Assembly (NCBI GenBank): GCA_001417715.1
Contig: BBRT01000001.1
Coordinates: forward strand, 41,658 to 105,657
Origin: Candidatus Symbiothrix dinenymphae
GTDB lineage: Bacteria > Bacteroidota > Bacteroidia > Bacteroidales > Azobacteroidaceae
Direction of reading: 5' to 3'
Length of the DNA: 64,000 bases
The notes beneath the pieces are model-generated. The model did not search any database. It saw nothing but the letters and a program-made list of their open reading frames with translations, and was not told where the DNA came from. Shown here one piece after another: positions 53,550 through 62,445 of this stretch. Made by a program: the position numbers and the translations under genes. Positions within the stretch are counted from its first letter, which is position 1; the number at the start of each line of letters is the position of its first letter.

Positions 53550-53650
53550 CAAGAAAATAACGAGATTCGCAAACGACTATTTTAGAAGCAGCGATTCAGC
53601 GAATAGCGAATTTAATACATAACAATTATTATGATGTATTATCAACCAAA

Positions 53651-54943
53651 TTACAAACAAAAAACAGCATACAGCGGTACAGACTTGATATTGTTTTCAA
53701 AGCCGAAATTTTTGGCGGAAATGCGAATGGAATAATCCGGCTTATATTTCGCCACATAGAGATTCAAACTGCGCGAACGATTGTTTTCCGACGATTTTAC
53801 CTCAACCGGAATAATTTTTCCGTTTCTATCCTGAAAAATAAAATCAACTTCCGCCTTACCTTCCGATTCCCAATAATGCGGTTCGTAACCGTTCTGATTC
53901 AATGCCACAAAAACATAATTTTCAGCCAATGCACCTTTAATAGTATCAAAACCCGAAAAATCGCTTAATAAAACATTGCGTGGAAGCGAATATTTCGACG
54001 ACAGCAAACCGGCATCCGTAAGATATGCCTTGAACGAATTGTGCTGTGCAAACAATTCCAAAGGAAATTTGCCTTCGGTCACTTTCACGCATTTGCGCAC
54101 AATTCCCGCTGCCTGCAACCAGTCCAGCGGGGCTTCATATTCATAAGCCCGCGCTCCGGTTTTTATAATTTTATACTGAAACTTGTGATTTTCCTTCGCC
54201 AACTGCGCCGGAATACTGTTGAAAGCCGCCAAAATCCGGTTAGTTTCCGTCGGTTGTGCATATTTCACCATATCGGCAATGTAGGCGTCGTTGATATTAT
54301 GTTGCAAAACTGAGATAATGTCAAAATCCTTGCTTTTAACATATTCTCTAACGATTTGCGGCATTCCGCCTATTAAAAGATAAAGTTTGTACAAGTCCAA
54401 AAAATCGGTGTGAGCCGTAAATTTACTGTTTGTTTCAAAACATTCGCGGATAAGTTCCGCTCCGCTTTTCCTGTCCAAAGTCCAAAGAAATTCCTCAAAA
54501 TCAAGCGGATAAAGCACAATCCTGTCAATTTTGCCGACAGGGAACGAAAATTTTGAGCGATTGAGCGTAACACCCAAAAGACTTCCTGCAGCAGCAATGT
54601 GATATTGCGGTGCATCTTCGCAAAAATATTTCAGCGAAGTCAAAGCCCGCTCGCAAGCTTGAACTTCGTCGAAAATCAGCAATGTAGCATCAGGAAAAAT
54701 GGGTTCACCCTTTTTGACCGACAATTCCCGAATAATTCGGACGGGATTCAAATCACGCTCAAAAATCTCGTGCAATTCGGAAAAATTTTCAAAATTCAGA
54801 TAAACGACATTTTTGTAATGCGCTTTGCCAAATTCCAACAAGCCATACGTCTTGCCAACCTGACGTGCTCCGGTAACTATCAATGGCATTCTGCTCGCAG
54901 AATTTTTCCATTTCAAAAGTTGTTGTGTGAATTTACGTTCCAT
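53651..54943 (-). CDS. AAA ATPase with DUF4143 domain, second copy
   Basis: A 430-residue relative of the protein at 40334-41626: Walker A GARQVGKTY, Walker B TLLIFDEVQACERAL, DUF4143 domain with KAEVDFIFQ and IPVEVKSSENNRSRSL, and the shared ending NIKSVPLYAVFCL. The two copies are clearly homologous throughout but well diverged. The start at 54943 (MERKFTQQLLKWKN) follows the family; the longer frame begins with a GTG five codons earlier. The role is unknown. The promoter sits inside an inverted repeat (54970-55006), which suggests autoregulation. Confidence 0.9.
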   Translation of the reverse strand: MERKFTQQLLKWKNSASRMPLIVTGARQVGKTYGLLEFGKAHYKNVVYLNFENFSELHEIFERDLNPVRIIRELSVKKGEPIFPDATLLIFDEVQACERALTSLKYFCEDAPQYHIAAAGSLLGVTLNRSKFSFPVGKIDRIVLYPLDFEEFLWTLDRKSGAELIRECFETNSKFTAHTDFLDLYKLYLLIGGMPQIVREYVKSKDFDIISVLQHNINDAYIADMVKYAQPTETNRILAAFNSIPAQLAKENHKFQYKIIKTGARAYEYEAPLDWLQAAGIVRKCVKVTEGKFPLELFAQHNSFKAYLTDAGLLSSKYSLPRNVLLSDFSGFDTIKGALAENYVFVALNQNGYEPHYWESEGKAEVDFIFQDRNGKIIPVEVKSSENNRSRSLNLYVAKYKPDYSIRISAKNFGFENNIKSVPLYAVFCL

Positions 54944-54969
54944 TTTATGTTGTTTCACTACATTTTTAT

Positions 54970-55006
54970 GTTCCTAAAAATGCAAAGGTACAACATTTTT
55001 TGGAAC
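54970..55006. promoter_or_regulatory. Inverted repeat flanking the -7 element of the second DUF4143 gene
   Basis: Arms GTTCCTAAAAATG (54970-54982) and CATTTTTTGGAAC (54994-55006) pair with one mismatch and enclose the -7 element exactly. A protein bound here would block the promoter. Confidence 0.65.
54983..54990 (-). promoter_or_regulatory. Promoter -7 element of second DUF4143 gene
   Basis: CAAAGGTA (TACCTTTG on minus), 39 bases before the ATG at 54943. Confidence 0.7.
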
Positions 55007-55044
55007 TAACGAAAATTTTTATTATTTGTTATAAACATAAACTT

Positions 55045-56028
55045 TTACTTAATTGGTTCGTGCATCATCAAACCTTCGATAACTGTTGCCAGTTCTTCGG
55101 GAGGCATTTTAAAGGTCAAATATTCATGTTTTCCGTCAGGCTTGTCTTGCCATGAAGTAGTGCCGTTTGTTTCCAATTTAATCTGTCCTTTCACGGTATT
55201 GAAATATTGAGCAACGCCTCGTACCGCAATCAATACGGCTGTCTGGTCAAACGAAGCCCATGTTCCGTTATTTGGCATACATATCATATACACATCTTTT
55301 GCCGGTGTGAGTGTTCTTTCGGGAGCGATCAATCGCTTGCCGGTACGTACTTTTCCGCCTATTTCGGCACCACTGAGTATGATACGGGTAGGCCACCGGT
55401 CAAACACAATTCCAGAAGCAACAGTATCCGTCATAACGTTATATTCACGACTACCATGGGGAAACAGTCCGGCCATTGAAACCAAGTGTTTCACTTTTTG
55501 GCTGACTAATTGTTTGCCGTTCAAAGAACTGTATTGGTCAGGCGGCGATTGCAGCAAAGCGGCAAGGTTGGTCAAAAAACCGACCGTAACCACCACCACG
55601 GAAGTATCCGGTTCACCTGCAAGGATGCGACGGTAAACCTGCACGGCATCGGGCGCATCGGCAGTCGCTTTCACGCGATGCGGGAAATGAGCCGTAAATG
55701 TTTCCGTCCAGTTTTTAACGGGCCAAGCTCCCTGATTCGGGCCTGTGAGCGGAGCACCGGTCGGCAGGTCGGGACGTCTGTAATAAGTATTTATCAAATC
55801 TATGCAGGGTACGGAATATTCATGTTGGTTGCTCGCAAGAGTAGCCAATATGCGCACTTCGCCACTGTCTGCCATGGCATGCAGAATCGTCAAAGCACCT
55901 ACATCATCAATATCCGGACCCATGTCCGTATCGAAAATCACCGAAACAGGGGCATGTTTGCTCTGTCCGCACGAATAAACGGTAAGCATGACAACCGTCC
56001 ACATTAGTATTGTCCAAAATCTTTTCAT
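55045..56028 (-). CDS. Nucleoside hydrolase-like lipoprotein
   Basis: A 327-residue secreted protein of the inosine/uridine-preferring nucleoside hydrolase superfamily. The signal peptide ends in a lipobox at Cys-20 (LTVYSCGQS), so it is a lipoprotein. The calcium-binding aspartate cluster typical of the superfamily is present as FDTDMGPDIDD (32-42), and TVGFLTNLAALL and a later Asn/Asp pair follow. The substrate may be a nucleoside or a nucleoside-like metabolite; distant from the canonical enzymes in the C-terminal half. Monocistronic with promoter 56067-56074. Confidence 0.85.
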   Translation of the reverse strand: MKRFWTILMWTVVMLTVYSCGQSKHAPVSVIFDTDMGPDIDDVGALTILHAMADSGEVRILATLASNQHEYSVPCIDLINTYYRRPDLPTGAPLTGPNQGAWPVKNWTETFTAHFPHRVKATADAPDAVQVYRRILAGEPDTSVVVVTVGFLTNLAALLQSPPDQYSSLNGKQLVSQKVKHLVSMAGLFPHGSREYNVMTDTVASGIVFDRWPTRIILSGAEIGGKVRTGKRLIAPERTLTPAKDVYMICMPNNGTWASFDQTAVLIAVRGVAQYFNTVKGQIKLETNGTTSWQDKPDGKHEYLTFKMPPEELATVIEGLMMHEPIK

Positions 56029-56066
56029 TTTATTATTTATTTTATTAATTTGTTATCTATCGGCGG

Positions 56067-56074
56067 CAAAGGTA
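56067..56074 (-). promoter_or_regulatory. Promoter -7 element of nucleoside hydrolase gene
   Basis: CAAAGGTA (TACCTTTG on minus), 38 bases before the ATG. Confidence 0.7.
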
Positions 56075-56163
56075 GTGAATGTTTTTGAAATGACAATGGA
56101 TTTTTTTTGAATTTAACACTTCATTATGTTAGTGTTTGCTAATTTCGTTATTATCGTCATTGC

Positions 56164-56297
56164 GGGCTTTCAGCCCGAACCGTCATTGCGGGCTTGACCC
56201 GCAATCCCATGAAAATGAACTGAATGTTGTGCTACAGAGCGATGTAGAACAGGGGATTGCGGGTCAAGCCCGCAATGACGGTTCAGGCTGAAAGCCC
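56164..56297. repeat. Long inverted pair of REP-like elements
   Basis: Two 45-base arms (56164-56208 and 56253-56297) are reverse complements with one mismatch, separated by 44 bases. Each arm combines a GGGCTTTCAGCC hairpin with the palindrome TTGCGGGCTTGACCCGCAA that also occurs inside dnaG, dsbD and the beta-barrel gene. A further partial copy precedes at 56155. It fills most of the gap between the nucleoside hydrolase and the toxin gene. Confidence 0.92.
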
Positions 56298-56314
56298 AGC
56301 ATATCCCAGCCCAA

Positions 56315-56350
56315 CGCATCCCGTAGGAATGCATCGCTCGGTAGAAAATG
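56315..56350. repeat. Fragment related to the MITE-like elements
   Basis: GCATCCCGTAGGAATGCATC and CTCGGTAGAAAATG match internal parts of the elements at 28798 and 57019, without their ends. It abuts the REP pair. Confidence 0.6.
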
Positions 56351-56372
56351 CATCGCTCCCCCCACCCCTCCC

Positions 56373-56735
56373 TCAACCTGCAATTAGTTGGGGGGCATCG
56401 GCGCATAGAATGTTTACATCTGAGATAAGTTTTGTGATTTCTTTTGCGGTAATCGTATCTTGCGCCCCTTTGTTGTAAATAGACAGCAAGTATAAGGTTT
56501 CTTCCACAATTTTAATGTATGTTATTAACCTTGCTCCGCCTCGTTTTCCCGTTCCTTTTGATTGGATAGATAAACGAATTTTGCGGACATTGTTACCCAA
56601 ATCGGTTCCCTCAAAAGGATTTTTCTCCAATTTTTCAACCAAGGAGGCTATTTCTATTCTCAGGGATGGATATTTTCTGGCAAGGCGTTTTAGTTCTTTG
56701 TCGAAATTTGGTATCGTTACTACACTATAGCTCAT
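56373..56735 (-). CDS. RelE/ParE-superfamily toxin
   Basis: A 120-residue protein with the RelE-like order of elements: SYSVVTIPNFDKELKRLARKYPSL at the start, a central basic strand (NVRKIRLSIQSKGTGKRGGARLI region) and a later LYLLSIYNKGAQD strand. The basic KGTGKRGGAR segment would contact RNA. It resembles the HigB/RelE toxins that come after their antitoxin. It overlaps the upstream antitoxin gene by 11 bases, which indicates coupled translation. The active-site residues are not certain by eye. Confidence 0.82.
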   Translation of the reverse strand: MSYSVVTIPNFDKELKRLARKYPSLRIEIASLVEKLEKNPFEGTDLGNNVRKIRLSIQSKGTGKRGGARLITYIKIVEETLYLLSIYNKGAQDTITAKEITKLISDVNILCADAPQLIAG

Positions 56736-56952
56736 TGAGAAGTTCCCGTACCGGACGAGCTTTAAGTTTACCTTGCAAAACCAAATTTAATTCTTTAAAT
56801 CCTTGTTGTAAATTTTGTTCTATCTCTTTTTCAGAATCTTCTTCAAACACAACCTTTGCCTTTGGCTGATAGCTAACAACAGCAAAGCGTTTCAAAATCT
56901 TCATAAAAAGCGGATATTGAAAGCCCGAAACTTGCGCCGTTAATTGATTCAT
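56725..56952 (-). CDS. Antitoxin partner of RelE-type toxin
   Basis: A 75-residue protein encoded directly upstream of, and overlapping, the RelE-like toxin gene. Residues 25-75 are charged and helical (FEEDSEKEIEQNLQQGFKEL then RPVRELLNEL), a pattern seen in small antitoxins whose C-terminal helices neutralise RelE-type toxins. No clear DNA-binding motif. Its identity rests on gene order. Promoter at 56978-56985. Confidence 0.75.
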   Translation of the reverse strand: MNQLTAQVSGFQYPLFMKILKRFAVVSYQPKAKVVFEEDSEKEIEQNLQQGFKELNLVLQGKLKARPVRELLNEL

Positions 56953-56977
56953 GACAATGTTTTTATATATTCGCCCG

Positions 56978-56985
56978 CAAAGGTA
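56978..56985 (-). promoter_or_regulatory. Promoter -7 element of RelE-type operon
   Basis: CAAAGGTA (TACCTTTG on minus), 25 bases before the antitoxin ATG. Confidence 0.7.
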
Positions 56986-57018
56986 CTGCTTTTTTTTTAA
57001 CTAATAATAGTTATTTGG

Positions 57019-57288
57019 CTAAATCTTTTTTTCAGGTGCTATTATTTCGCAAACGGTGTTTTATCCCGTAGGGATTATAGCTCGGTAGAAATGGAATGCC
57101 TCCCCCATTTCAGCATCCCGTAGGGATGCAACCGATTGCGGATTATGTTGCATCCCTACGGGATGCAGGGAGAAGGAGAGGTGTGATTTTCTACCGAGCT
57201 ACAATCCCTACGGGATAAAAGGCTATGTATTGTCCCTACGGTACAAGGCACCGCTTGCGAAATAATAGCACCTGAAAACAAGATTTAG
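57019..57288. mobile_element. MITE-like palindromic element, copy 2
   Basis: A 270-base element with 40-base terminal inverted repeats (57019-57058 and 57249-57288) matching at 38 positions. Inside, ATCCCGTAGGGAT/ATCCCTACGGGAT hairpins, the pair CTCGGTAGAAA/TTTCTACCGAG and GCATCCCGTAGGGATGCAAC with its complement make the whole element one long nested hairpin. The left 90 or so bases are identical to copy 1. The loop at 57133-57146 is reversed relative to copy 1. I see no clear target-site duplication and no coding gene. Confidence 0.9.
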
Positions 57289-57340
57289 CTGAAAAATGAA
57301 AAATTTCCAGCAAAAAATGCCATTTGAACTTTAAAAGAAT

Positions 57341-57348
57341 TACCTTTG
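57341..57348 (+). promoter_or_regulatory. Promoter -7 element of CDI-like toxin gene
   Basis: TACCTTTG, 22 bases before the GTG at 57371 and 31 before the ATG at 57380. Confidence 0.7.
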
Positions 57349-57370
57349 CCGCAAATTTGAGTCCAAAAAC

Positions 57371-57961
57371 GTGACACCAATGACAGGAAAATGTAACCAA
57401 CAACGGTTGCGCACCGGATATGACACCACCATCCTATGTGCTCACCAAGTCGTCGACCGAAACCCGTTTCTATCGACACCGGATGGCTATAACGAAAAAA
57501 AGTTCAAAAGCGGCGGTATCCTAAGACTTCCAAAAAAATTTCATCAAAACCCACAGGAGGCACAGAAAAATGTCAAGGCTTATACCGACTTGGCAAAATA
57601 TCACGGCGAACAATACCAACTGCTCAACGTAGTCAATGAAACAGGGCGTAAAAATCCGGATGCGCTCAATTTGAAAACGGGCATGTTTTCAGATGCAAAA
57701 ATACCAATTACCGAAAACGGGAAAAATGCGATACAGGCTTCTATCAAGTCGGCATCAGAGCAAAAAGTTCCGGAAGCATTAATCTACCTTGATAAAAATT
57801 ATGCAATGACTGATGTATGGGCGGGATTAAAAGCTGCTTTGCAGGATGGGCGAGCTAAGACCCTGACAACGATTATTATTCGGCTTTATACCGGAGAGAT
57901 AAAGCGATATGATGTGGATAAGTTAAGGTTGGTATTCAAAGGAAAAGGGAAAACTACCTGA
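57371..57961 (+). CDS. Orphan CdiA C-terminal-like / PBECR-type toxin domain protein
   Basis: A 196-residue protein whose last 150 residues resemble the BECR-fold RNase domains found at the C-termini of contact-dependent inhibition and phage-delivered toxins: GGILRLPKK, EAQKNVKAYTDLAKYHGEQYQLL, KNPDALNLKTGMFSDAKIP, a helix with NAIQASIKSASEQ, and a terminal strand LTTIIIRLYTGEIKRYDVDKLR. There is no signal peptide or delivery domain and no immunity gene beside it. The N-terminal 45 residues are unlike anything I recognise. Start is GTG 57371 or ATG 57380. The link to the family is by pattern only, so moderate confidence. Confidence 0.6.
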   Translation: MTPMTGKCNQQRLRTGYDTTILCAHQVVDRNPFLSTPDGYNEKKFKSGGILRLPKKFHQNPQEAQKNVKAYTDLAKYHGEQYQLLNVVNETGRKNPDALNLKTGMFSDAKIPITENGKNAIQASIKSASEQKVPEALIYLDKNYAMTDVWAGLKAALQDGRAKTLTTIIIRLYTGEIKRYDVDKLRLVFKGKGKTT

Positions 57962-57978
57962 GCTGCTTTCCCCTGGGG

Positions 57979-57993
57979 GGGCGATGGTCGCCC
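57979..57993. terminator. GC-rich hairpin after CDI-like toxin gene
   Basis: GGGCGA and TCGCCC pair around TGG inside a longer G/C-rich stretch (57970-58001). It may end the toxin transcript; no T run follows on the plus strand. Confidence 0.4.
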
Positions 57994-58025
57994 ATCTCCC
58001 CTGAATACCTTCCGATATTCGGGTG

Positions 58026-58033
58026 CAAAGGTA
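58026..58033 (-). promoter_or_regulatory. Orphan minus-strand promoter facing the toxin gene
   Basis: CAAAGGTA (TACCTTTG on minus) with CAAA at 58054-58057 (TTTG, a -33 element) 20 bases upstream. The transcript would run leftward into the 3' end of the toxin gene. No protein gene starts there apart from a 13-codon ORF (MGDHRPPRGKQLR), so it may make a small antisense RNA. Confidence 0.55.
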
Positions 58034-58120
58034 CAACTAATATTTGAATAATGCAAATTTGTTAACAAAAAAACTGCCCCGCAGCCCGCACCTCACAAAA
58101 GAATTTAGGCGAAATTTTTG

Positions 58121-58128
58121 TACCTTTG
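58121..58128 (+). promoter_or_regulatory. Promoter -7 element of yqeY-mutS
   Basis: TACCTTTG, 28 bases before the yqeY-like ATG. Confidence 0.7.
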
Positions 58129-58156
58129 CCGCACAACATTTTAAATACATACAATT

Positions 58157-58609
58157 ATGAGTTTATTTGACACAGTCAGCAATGACATTAAGGCAGCTAT
58201 GCTGGCACAGGAGAAGCTGCGATTGGAAGCCCTGAGGGGCGTGAAAAAGGAGTTTTTGGAAGCAAAAACCGCTAAGGGTGCCGACGGTGAACTTTCGGAC
58301 GACACCGCAGTGAAAATCTTGCAGAAGATGGTGAAGCAGCGCAAAGACAGTGCGCAGATTTACGCCGAGCAAAATCGCCCCGAGTTGGCGGAAAAGGAGC
58401 TCGCGGAAATCGCTGTCTTGGAGACTTACTTGCCGCAGCAACTCTCCGCAGGTGAATTGGAAGCCGCTGTTAAGGCGGTAATTGCACAAGTGGGAGCTAC
58501 TTCCGCGCAAGACATGGGCAAAGTGATGGGCGTTGCCTCCAAGTCGTTAGCAGGCAAAGCCGAAGGGCGTGCCATCTCGGAAGCAGTAAAAAAACTGTTA
58601 GCTAACTGA
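58157..58609 (+). CDS. yqeY: GatB/YqeY domain protein
   Basis: A 150-residue YqeY, a stand-alone version of the tRNA-binding GatB C-terminal domain. The start [26 protein letters not shown], the middle [21 protein letters not shown] and the end [32 protein letters not shown] are typical. Its exact role is unknown; it is conserved, and often near tRNA or DNA repair genes. It stops two bases before the mutS start, so the two are cotranscribed. Confidence 0.95.
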   Translation: MSLFDTVSNDIKAAMLAQEKLRLEALRGVKKEFLEAKTAKGADGELSDDTAVKILQKMVKQRKDSAQIYAEQNRPELAEKELAEIAVLETYLPQQLSAGELEAAVKAVIAQVGATSAQDMGKVMGVASKSLAGKAEGRAISEAVKKLLAN

Positions 58610-58611
58610 TT

Positions 58612-61224
58612 ATGGCAGCGAAAGGCGGCGAAACAGGGATGATGCGGCAACACGCCGAAGTGAAAGCGAAATATCCCGATGCCATTTTATTGTTCCGTGT
58701 AGGCGATTTCTACGAAACATTTGGTGCAGATGCCATCGTAACGTCCGAAATTTTGGGCATTACTCTCACCAAACGCGCTAACGGAGCTGCTTCGCATGTA
58801 GAGTTGGCGGGCTTCCCACATCACGCATTGGACACCTACTTGCCTAAATTGGTACGTGCAGGCAAGCGGGTGGCTATTTGCGACCAGTTGGAAGACCCCA
58901 AACTGACCAACAAGATTGTCAAACGCGGCGTGACCGAATTAGTGACGCCGGGTGTGAACATCAACGGTAACGTGCTGAACCACAAGGAGAACAACTTCCT
59001 TGCCGCCGTGCATTTCAACAAAAATCTGTGCGGCGTGGCGTTTCTCGACATTTCAACGGGCGAATTTATGACGGCGGAGGGCGATGCCAACTATGTGGAA
59101 GCCCTGCTGACCAATTTTGCGCCCAAAGAAGTGCTGATAGACCGGAGCAAACGCAAAACGTTTACCACTGCTTTCGGCAGCAAGTGGCTCACGTTTGAGA
59201 TGGAGGACTGGGTGTTTACGGAGACCAACGCCAACGAACGCCTCCTCATGCAGTTTGAAACGGCGAACCTCAAAGGGTTTGGTGTGCACAACCTCACGAA
59301 CGGCGTGGTGGCTTCCGGAGCCATTTTGTGCTATTTAGACAGCACCAAGCACACGCAGATTGGACATATCAAAGCCCTTTCGCGCATCGAAGGCGACCGG
59401 TTTATGCACTTGGACGGCTTCACGATTCGCAGTCTGGAGTTGCTCACGTCGATGAGTGAGGGCGGTAAAGCGGTGATTGACGTGCTCGACCGCACCATCA
59501 CCCCGATGGGTGGACGCATGATGCGGCGCTGGTTGACATTCCCGCTCAAAGACGTGAAGCAAATCGAAAATCGCCTCGCGGCAGTCGATTATTTTTTCCA
59601 AGACCTCACGCTGAAAGGCGTCTTGGAAAAACAACTCAGCGTGATTGGGGATTTGGAGCGGGTCATTTCCAGAGTGGCAGTCGGGCGGGTCAATCCGCGC
59701 GAAGTTGCCCAACTGAAAACCGCCCTGCAAGCCATTGAACCTATCAAACAGGGGTGCGAAGGCTCGTCCGACGCGGGTTTGAAACGGTTGGGCGAACAGC
59801 TCAATCTCTGCACCGGCATCCGCGACAAAATAGCCCGCGAACTCGTTCCGGAGCCGCCCGTGCAGCTCAGCAAGGGCAGTGTGATTAACAACGGGGTGAA
59901 TGCCGAACTCGACGAGCTGCGGGAGATTGCCTATTCTGGCAAGGACTTCCTGGTTCAACTGAAGATGCGCGAACGCGAAAACACGGGCATCTCGTCGCTG
60001 AATGTGAGTTTCAACAATGTGTTCGGCTACTACATTGAGGTGAGCAACGTTCACAAACACAAGGTGCCGAAAGATTGGATTCGCAAGCAGACGCTGGTTG
60101 GTGCCGAGCGCTACATCACGCAGGAACTGAAAGTGTATGAGGACAAAATTCTCGGTGCAGAGGGCAAAATAGCCTCGCTGGAAGAGCAACTGTTTAAGGA
60201 TTTGGTGCAGGAACTGATGGAATACATCGTGCCCATTCAGACCAATGCCGGACTGTTGGCGCAGATAGACTGCCTGCTGTCGTTTGCTAAAACGGCGCAA
60301 AAGAACAAATACATCCGCCCGCAAATAGATGACAGTCAGGTGATTAACATCCAAAATGGTCGGCACCCCGTGATTGAGCAGGAGTTGCCGAGCGGCGAGC
60401 ACTACATCCCCAACGATGTGTTTCTGGACGATGAAACGCAGCAAATTCTCATCATCACCGGTCCGAATATGGCGGGGAAATCTGCGCTTTTGCGACAGAC
60501 GGCACTCATCACGCTGATGGCGCAAATCGGTTCGTTCGTGCCTGCCGATGCCGCCCGTATTGGCATTGTGGATAAGATTTTCACACGTGTGGGTGCCAGC
60601 GACAACATTTCGGCGGGCGAGTCCACGTTTATGGTGGAGATGAACGAGGCGGCTAACATTCTCAACAACCTGTCGGAACGCAGTCTGGTGCTGTTCGACG
60701 AGTTGGGGCGCGGCACGTCCACCTACGATGGCATTTCCATCGCATGGGCGATTATTGAATACATCCACGACCAGGCACGCGGTCGTGCCAAAACGCTTTT
60801 TGCCACGCACTACCACGAGTTGAACGAGATGGAAAAGACGTTTAAGCGCATCCGAAACTACAATGTAACTGTCAAAGAGACGGACAACAAGGTGATTTTT
60901 CTGCGCAAACTCGTGCGCGGAGGCAGCGAACACAGTTTTGGTATTCATGTAGCGAAAATGGCGGGGATGCCACCAAGCATCATCCAACGCAGCAACGAAA
61001 TTCTCGTCCGCCTGGAAACCGAAAATCGGCAAGGCAATGTTGCAAAGCCCATGACCGACATCGCCACCAAGCACGAGGGTGTCCAAATGAGTTTTTTCCA
61101 GTTAGACGACCCGGTGTTGTCGCAAATTCGCGATGAAATCAACAACCTCGACCTCGAAAGCCTCTCGCCACGCGAAACATGGCAGAAGTTGGATGAAATT
61201 CAGCGCATTTTGAAAGGGAAATAA
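58612..61224 (+). CDS. mutS: DNA mismatch repair protein MutS
   Basis: An 870-residue MutS, which recognises mismatches and starts repair. The mismatch-binding motif is GDFYETF (31-37, Phe-33 and Glu-35). The lever/clamp domains follow, and the ATPase has Walker [14 protein letters not shown] (about 617-629), the [12 protein letters not shown]alker B/D-loop and the ATHYHEL switch. Full length with a C-terminal extension ending [16 protein letters not shown]. mutL is not in this window. A long open frame on the opposite strand (59335-61086) is a codon-usage effect. Confidence 0.97.
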   Translation: MAAKGGETGMMRQHAEVKAKYPDAILLFRVGDFYETFGADAIVTSEILGITLTKRANGAASHVELAGFPHHALDTYLPKLVRAGKRVAICDQLEDPKLTNKIVKRGVTELVTPGVNINGNVLNHKENNFLAAVHFNKNLCGVAFLDISTGEFMTAEGDANYVEALLTNFAPKEVLIDRSKRKTFTTAFGSKWLTFEMEDWVFTETNANERLLMQFETANLKGFGVHNLTNGVVASGAILCYLDSTKHTQIGHIKALSRIEGDRFMHLDGFTIRSLELLTSMSEGGKAVIDVLDRTITPMGGRMMRRWLTFPLKDVKQIENRLAAVDYFFQDLTLKGVLEKQLSVIGDLERVISRVAVGRVNPREVAQLKTALQAIEPIKQGCEGSSDAGLKRLGEQLNLCTGIRDKIARELVPEPPVQLSKGSVINNGVNAELDELREIAYSGKDFLVQLKMRERENTGISSLNVSFNNVFGYYIEVSNVHKHKVPKDWIRKQTLVGAERYITQELKVYEDKILGAEGKIASLEEQLFKDLVQELMEYIVPIQTNAGLLAQIDCLLSFAKTAQKNKYIRPQIDDSQVINIQNGRHPVIEQELPSGEHYIPNDVFLDDETQQILIITGPNMAGKSALLRQTALITLMAQIGSFVPADAARIGIVDKIFTRVGASDNISAGESTFMVEMNEAANILNNLSERSLVLFDELGRGTSTYDGISIAWAIIEYIHDQARGRAKTLFATHYHELNEMEKTFKRIRNYNVTVKETDNKVIFLRKLVRGGSEHSFGIHVAKMAGMPPSIIQRSNEILVRLETENRQGNVAKPMTDIATKHEGVQMSFFQLDDPVLSQIRDEINNLDLESLSPRETWQKLDEIQRILKGK

Positions 61225-61248
61225 AGGAGCATTTCGCTACTCCTTTAT
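61221..61248. terminator. Hairpin between mutS and convergent type IX-secreted gene
   Basis: Arms ATAAAGGAG (61221-61229) and CTCCTTTAT (61240-61248) around a 10-base loop, covering both stop codons. It probably serves as a shared terminator. Confidence 0.55.
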
Positions 61249-62445
61249 CAACTTCAGCGTGCTGCGTATTGCGCCCTTCTCTGAGGATACTTTCACGATG
61301 TAGATTCCTGCTGCCCAGGATGAGAGCACAATGCGTTCTTCGTTGCTTTTCGCTACTTTTGAATACATCGTTCTGCCTTGACTGCTGATGATGGTAACTG
61401 TGTTTCCGAGTGCGTTTGTGACCGTCACCTCTTCGTCTGCCGGATTGGGATATATTTGTATATCGTCCATCGGCTCAACAATTTCTACCTCAGTAGCGGG
61501 AGGACCTCCGCTCCACTGTGCCGTCAGCGTCATCGTCAGCGGCAAGGTGGGAGTCGGTTCCACAGGGTCATCGAAATTCCAATCTCTGGCACTATTGTCC
61601 GCTCGCCAACCTCTGAACGTGTAGCCTTCGCGCGATGGATTGGCCGGCTGTCTCACCGGAGTGCCGTAAGCCACAGTGGAAGCAAACTGATTGTCACTCG
61701 TCACCACGAACACGACCGTTACCGGAATAGAATCCGTGTAAACAGCGATATTATCAATCGCAACCGGCGGTTGTGCTCCCAATTCATCGTCGTTAGCCCA
61801 GGTAAAGACAAGCTTTCGCGCAGCATTATTGCCGAAATAGGCAGCGAGGTCATACTCCCCTTTTTCCTCTCTCCACGAATAAGCATCGTTAAGCTCACGC
61901 AGAGGCTGATTCGCTGCCGTTTTTAGTGGCACAGTACCTGCCACCGGAGGGGCATCCTGTATGCGGACACTCAAATAATCGACCAATTTCGCCGCCGTTA
62001 CATTTTTTTGTCCCATCCCTTTCCATTCAAAGGAAATATACAGTTTGGCACCGGCAGGGAATATCTTGGGCATGTGCACGTCACGATAGAAATGCGTCAC
62101 ACTTTGAGCGTCTGTTTTATAGCGATTATCCTTATTATTATCAGAAATATAGATAACCTTAGAGTCATTGTCAGCCGCATTTGCACCTATCATCCACTTG
62201 TTAGTCTGAGTTCCATTTATCACAATCCAGTTAGCATCCACCTTTTCAAAATCCTCAGCAAGAATGGTATAAACCGTTTTCCATTTAGCATACAAGTCCA
62301 TATCAGTCGTCACCGGATTTGTAAAATTCCACTCGGTGGTGAGAGCCGGGTCAGTACACCAGGCAAGGAATATTTTGTGCTTAATGGGGCTGATAGGGGT
62401 GTGGGGCTTACTAACAGAAGTGCCGCTCAAAACGCCTGCTGCCAT
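61237..62445 (-). CDS. Type IX-secreted InlB-repeat surface protein, C-terminal part
   Basis: The last 402 codons of a modular surface protein. From the left edge: an InlB/Listeria-Bacteroides repeat (ending LYAKW, about residue 54), a jelly-roll adhesin-like domain of the choice-of-anchor J type (EDFEKVDANWIV to AIDNIAVYTDS, about 62-240), a second InlB repeat (to LTAQW, near 315) and a C-terminal type IX sorting domain (IQIYPNPADEEVTV to TLKLIKE) that directs export and cell-surface attachment. There is no signal peptide; the apparent start lies in a repeat, and the real N-terminal part is missing. The coding sequence meets a head-to-head copy of similar modules at about 62430. Confidence 0.85.
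   Translation of the reverse strand: MAAGVLSGTSVSKPHTPISPIKHKIFLAWCTDPALTTEWNFTNPVTTDMDLYAKWKTVYTILAEDFEKVDANWIVINGTQTNKWMIGANAADNDSKVIYISDNNKDNRYKTDAQSVTHFYRDVHMPKIFPAGAKLYISFEWKGMGQKNVTAAKLVDYLSVRIQDAPPVAGTVPLKTAANQPLRELNDAYSWREEKGEYDLAAYFGNNAARKLVFTWANDDELGAQPPVAIDNIAVYTDSIPVTVVFVVTSDNQFASTVAYGTPVRQPANPSREGYTFRGWRADNSARDWNFDDPVEPTPTLPLTMTLTAQWSGGPPATEVEIVEPMDDIQIYPNPADEEVTVTNALGNTVTIISSQGRTMYSKVAKSNEERIVLSSWAAGIYIVKVSSEKGAIRSTLKLIKE

Noticed and set aside
56170..56406. Possible small protein next to the RelE-type toxin gene
   Set aside because: It is translated REP and MITE-fragment DNA.
59335..61086. Open frame of 583 codons on the minus strand opposite mutS
   Set aside because: It is the codon-bias shadow of mutS, has no family features, and mutS motifs prove the other strand.
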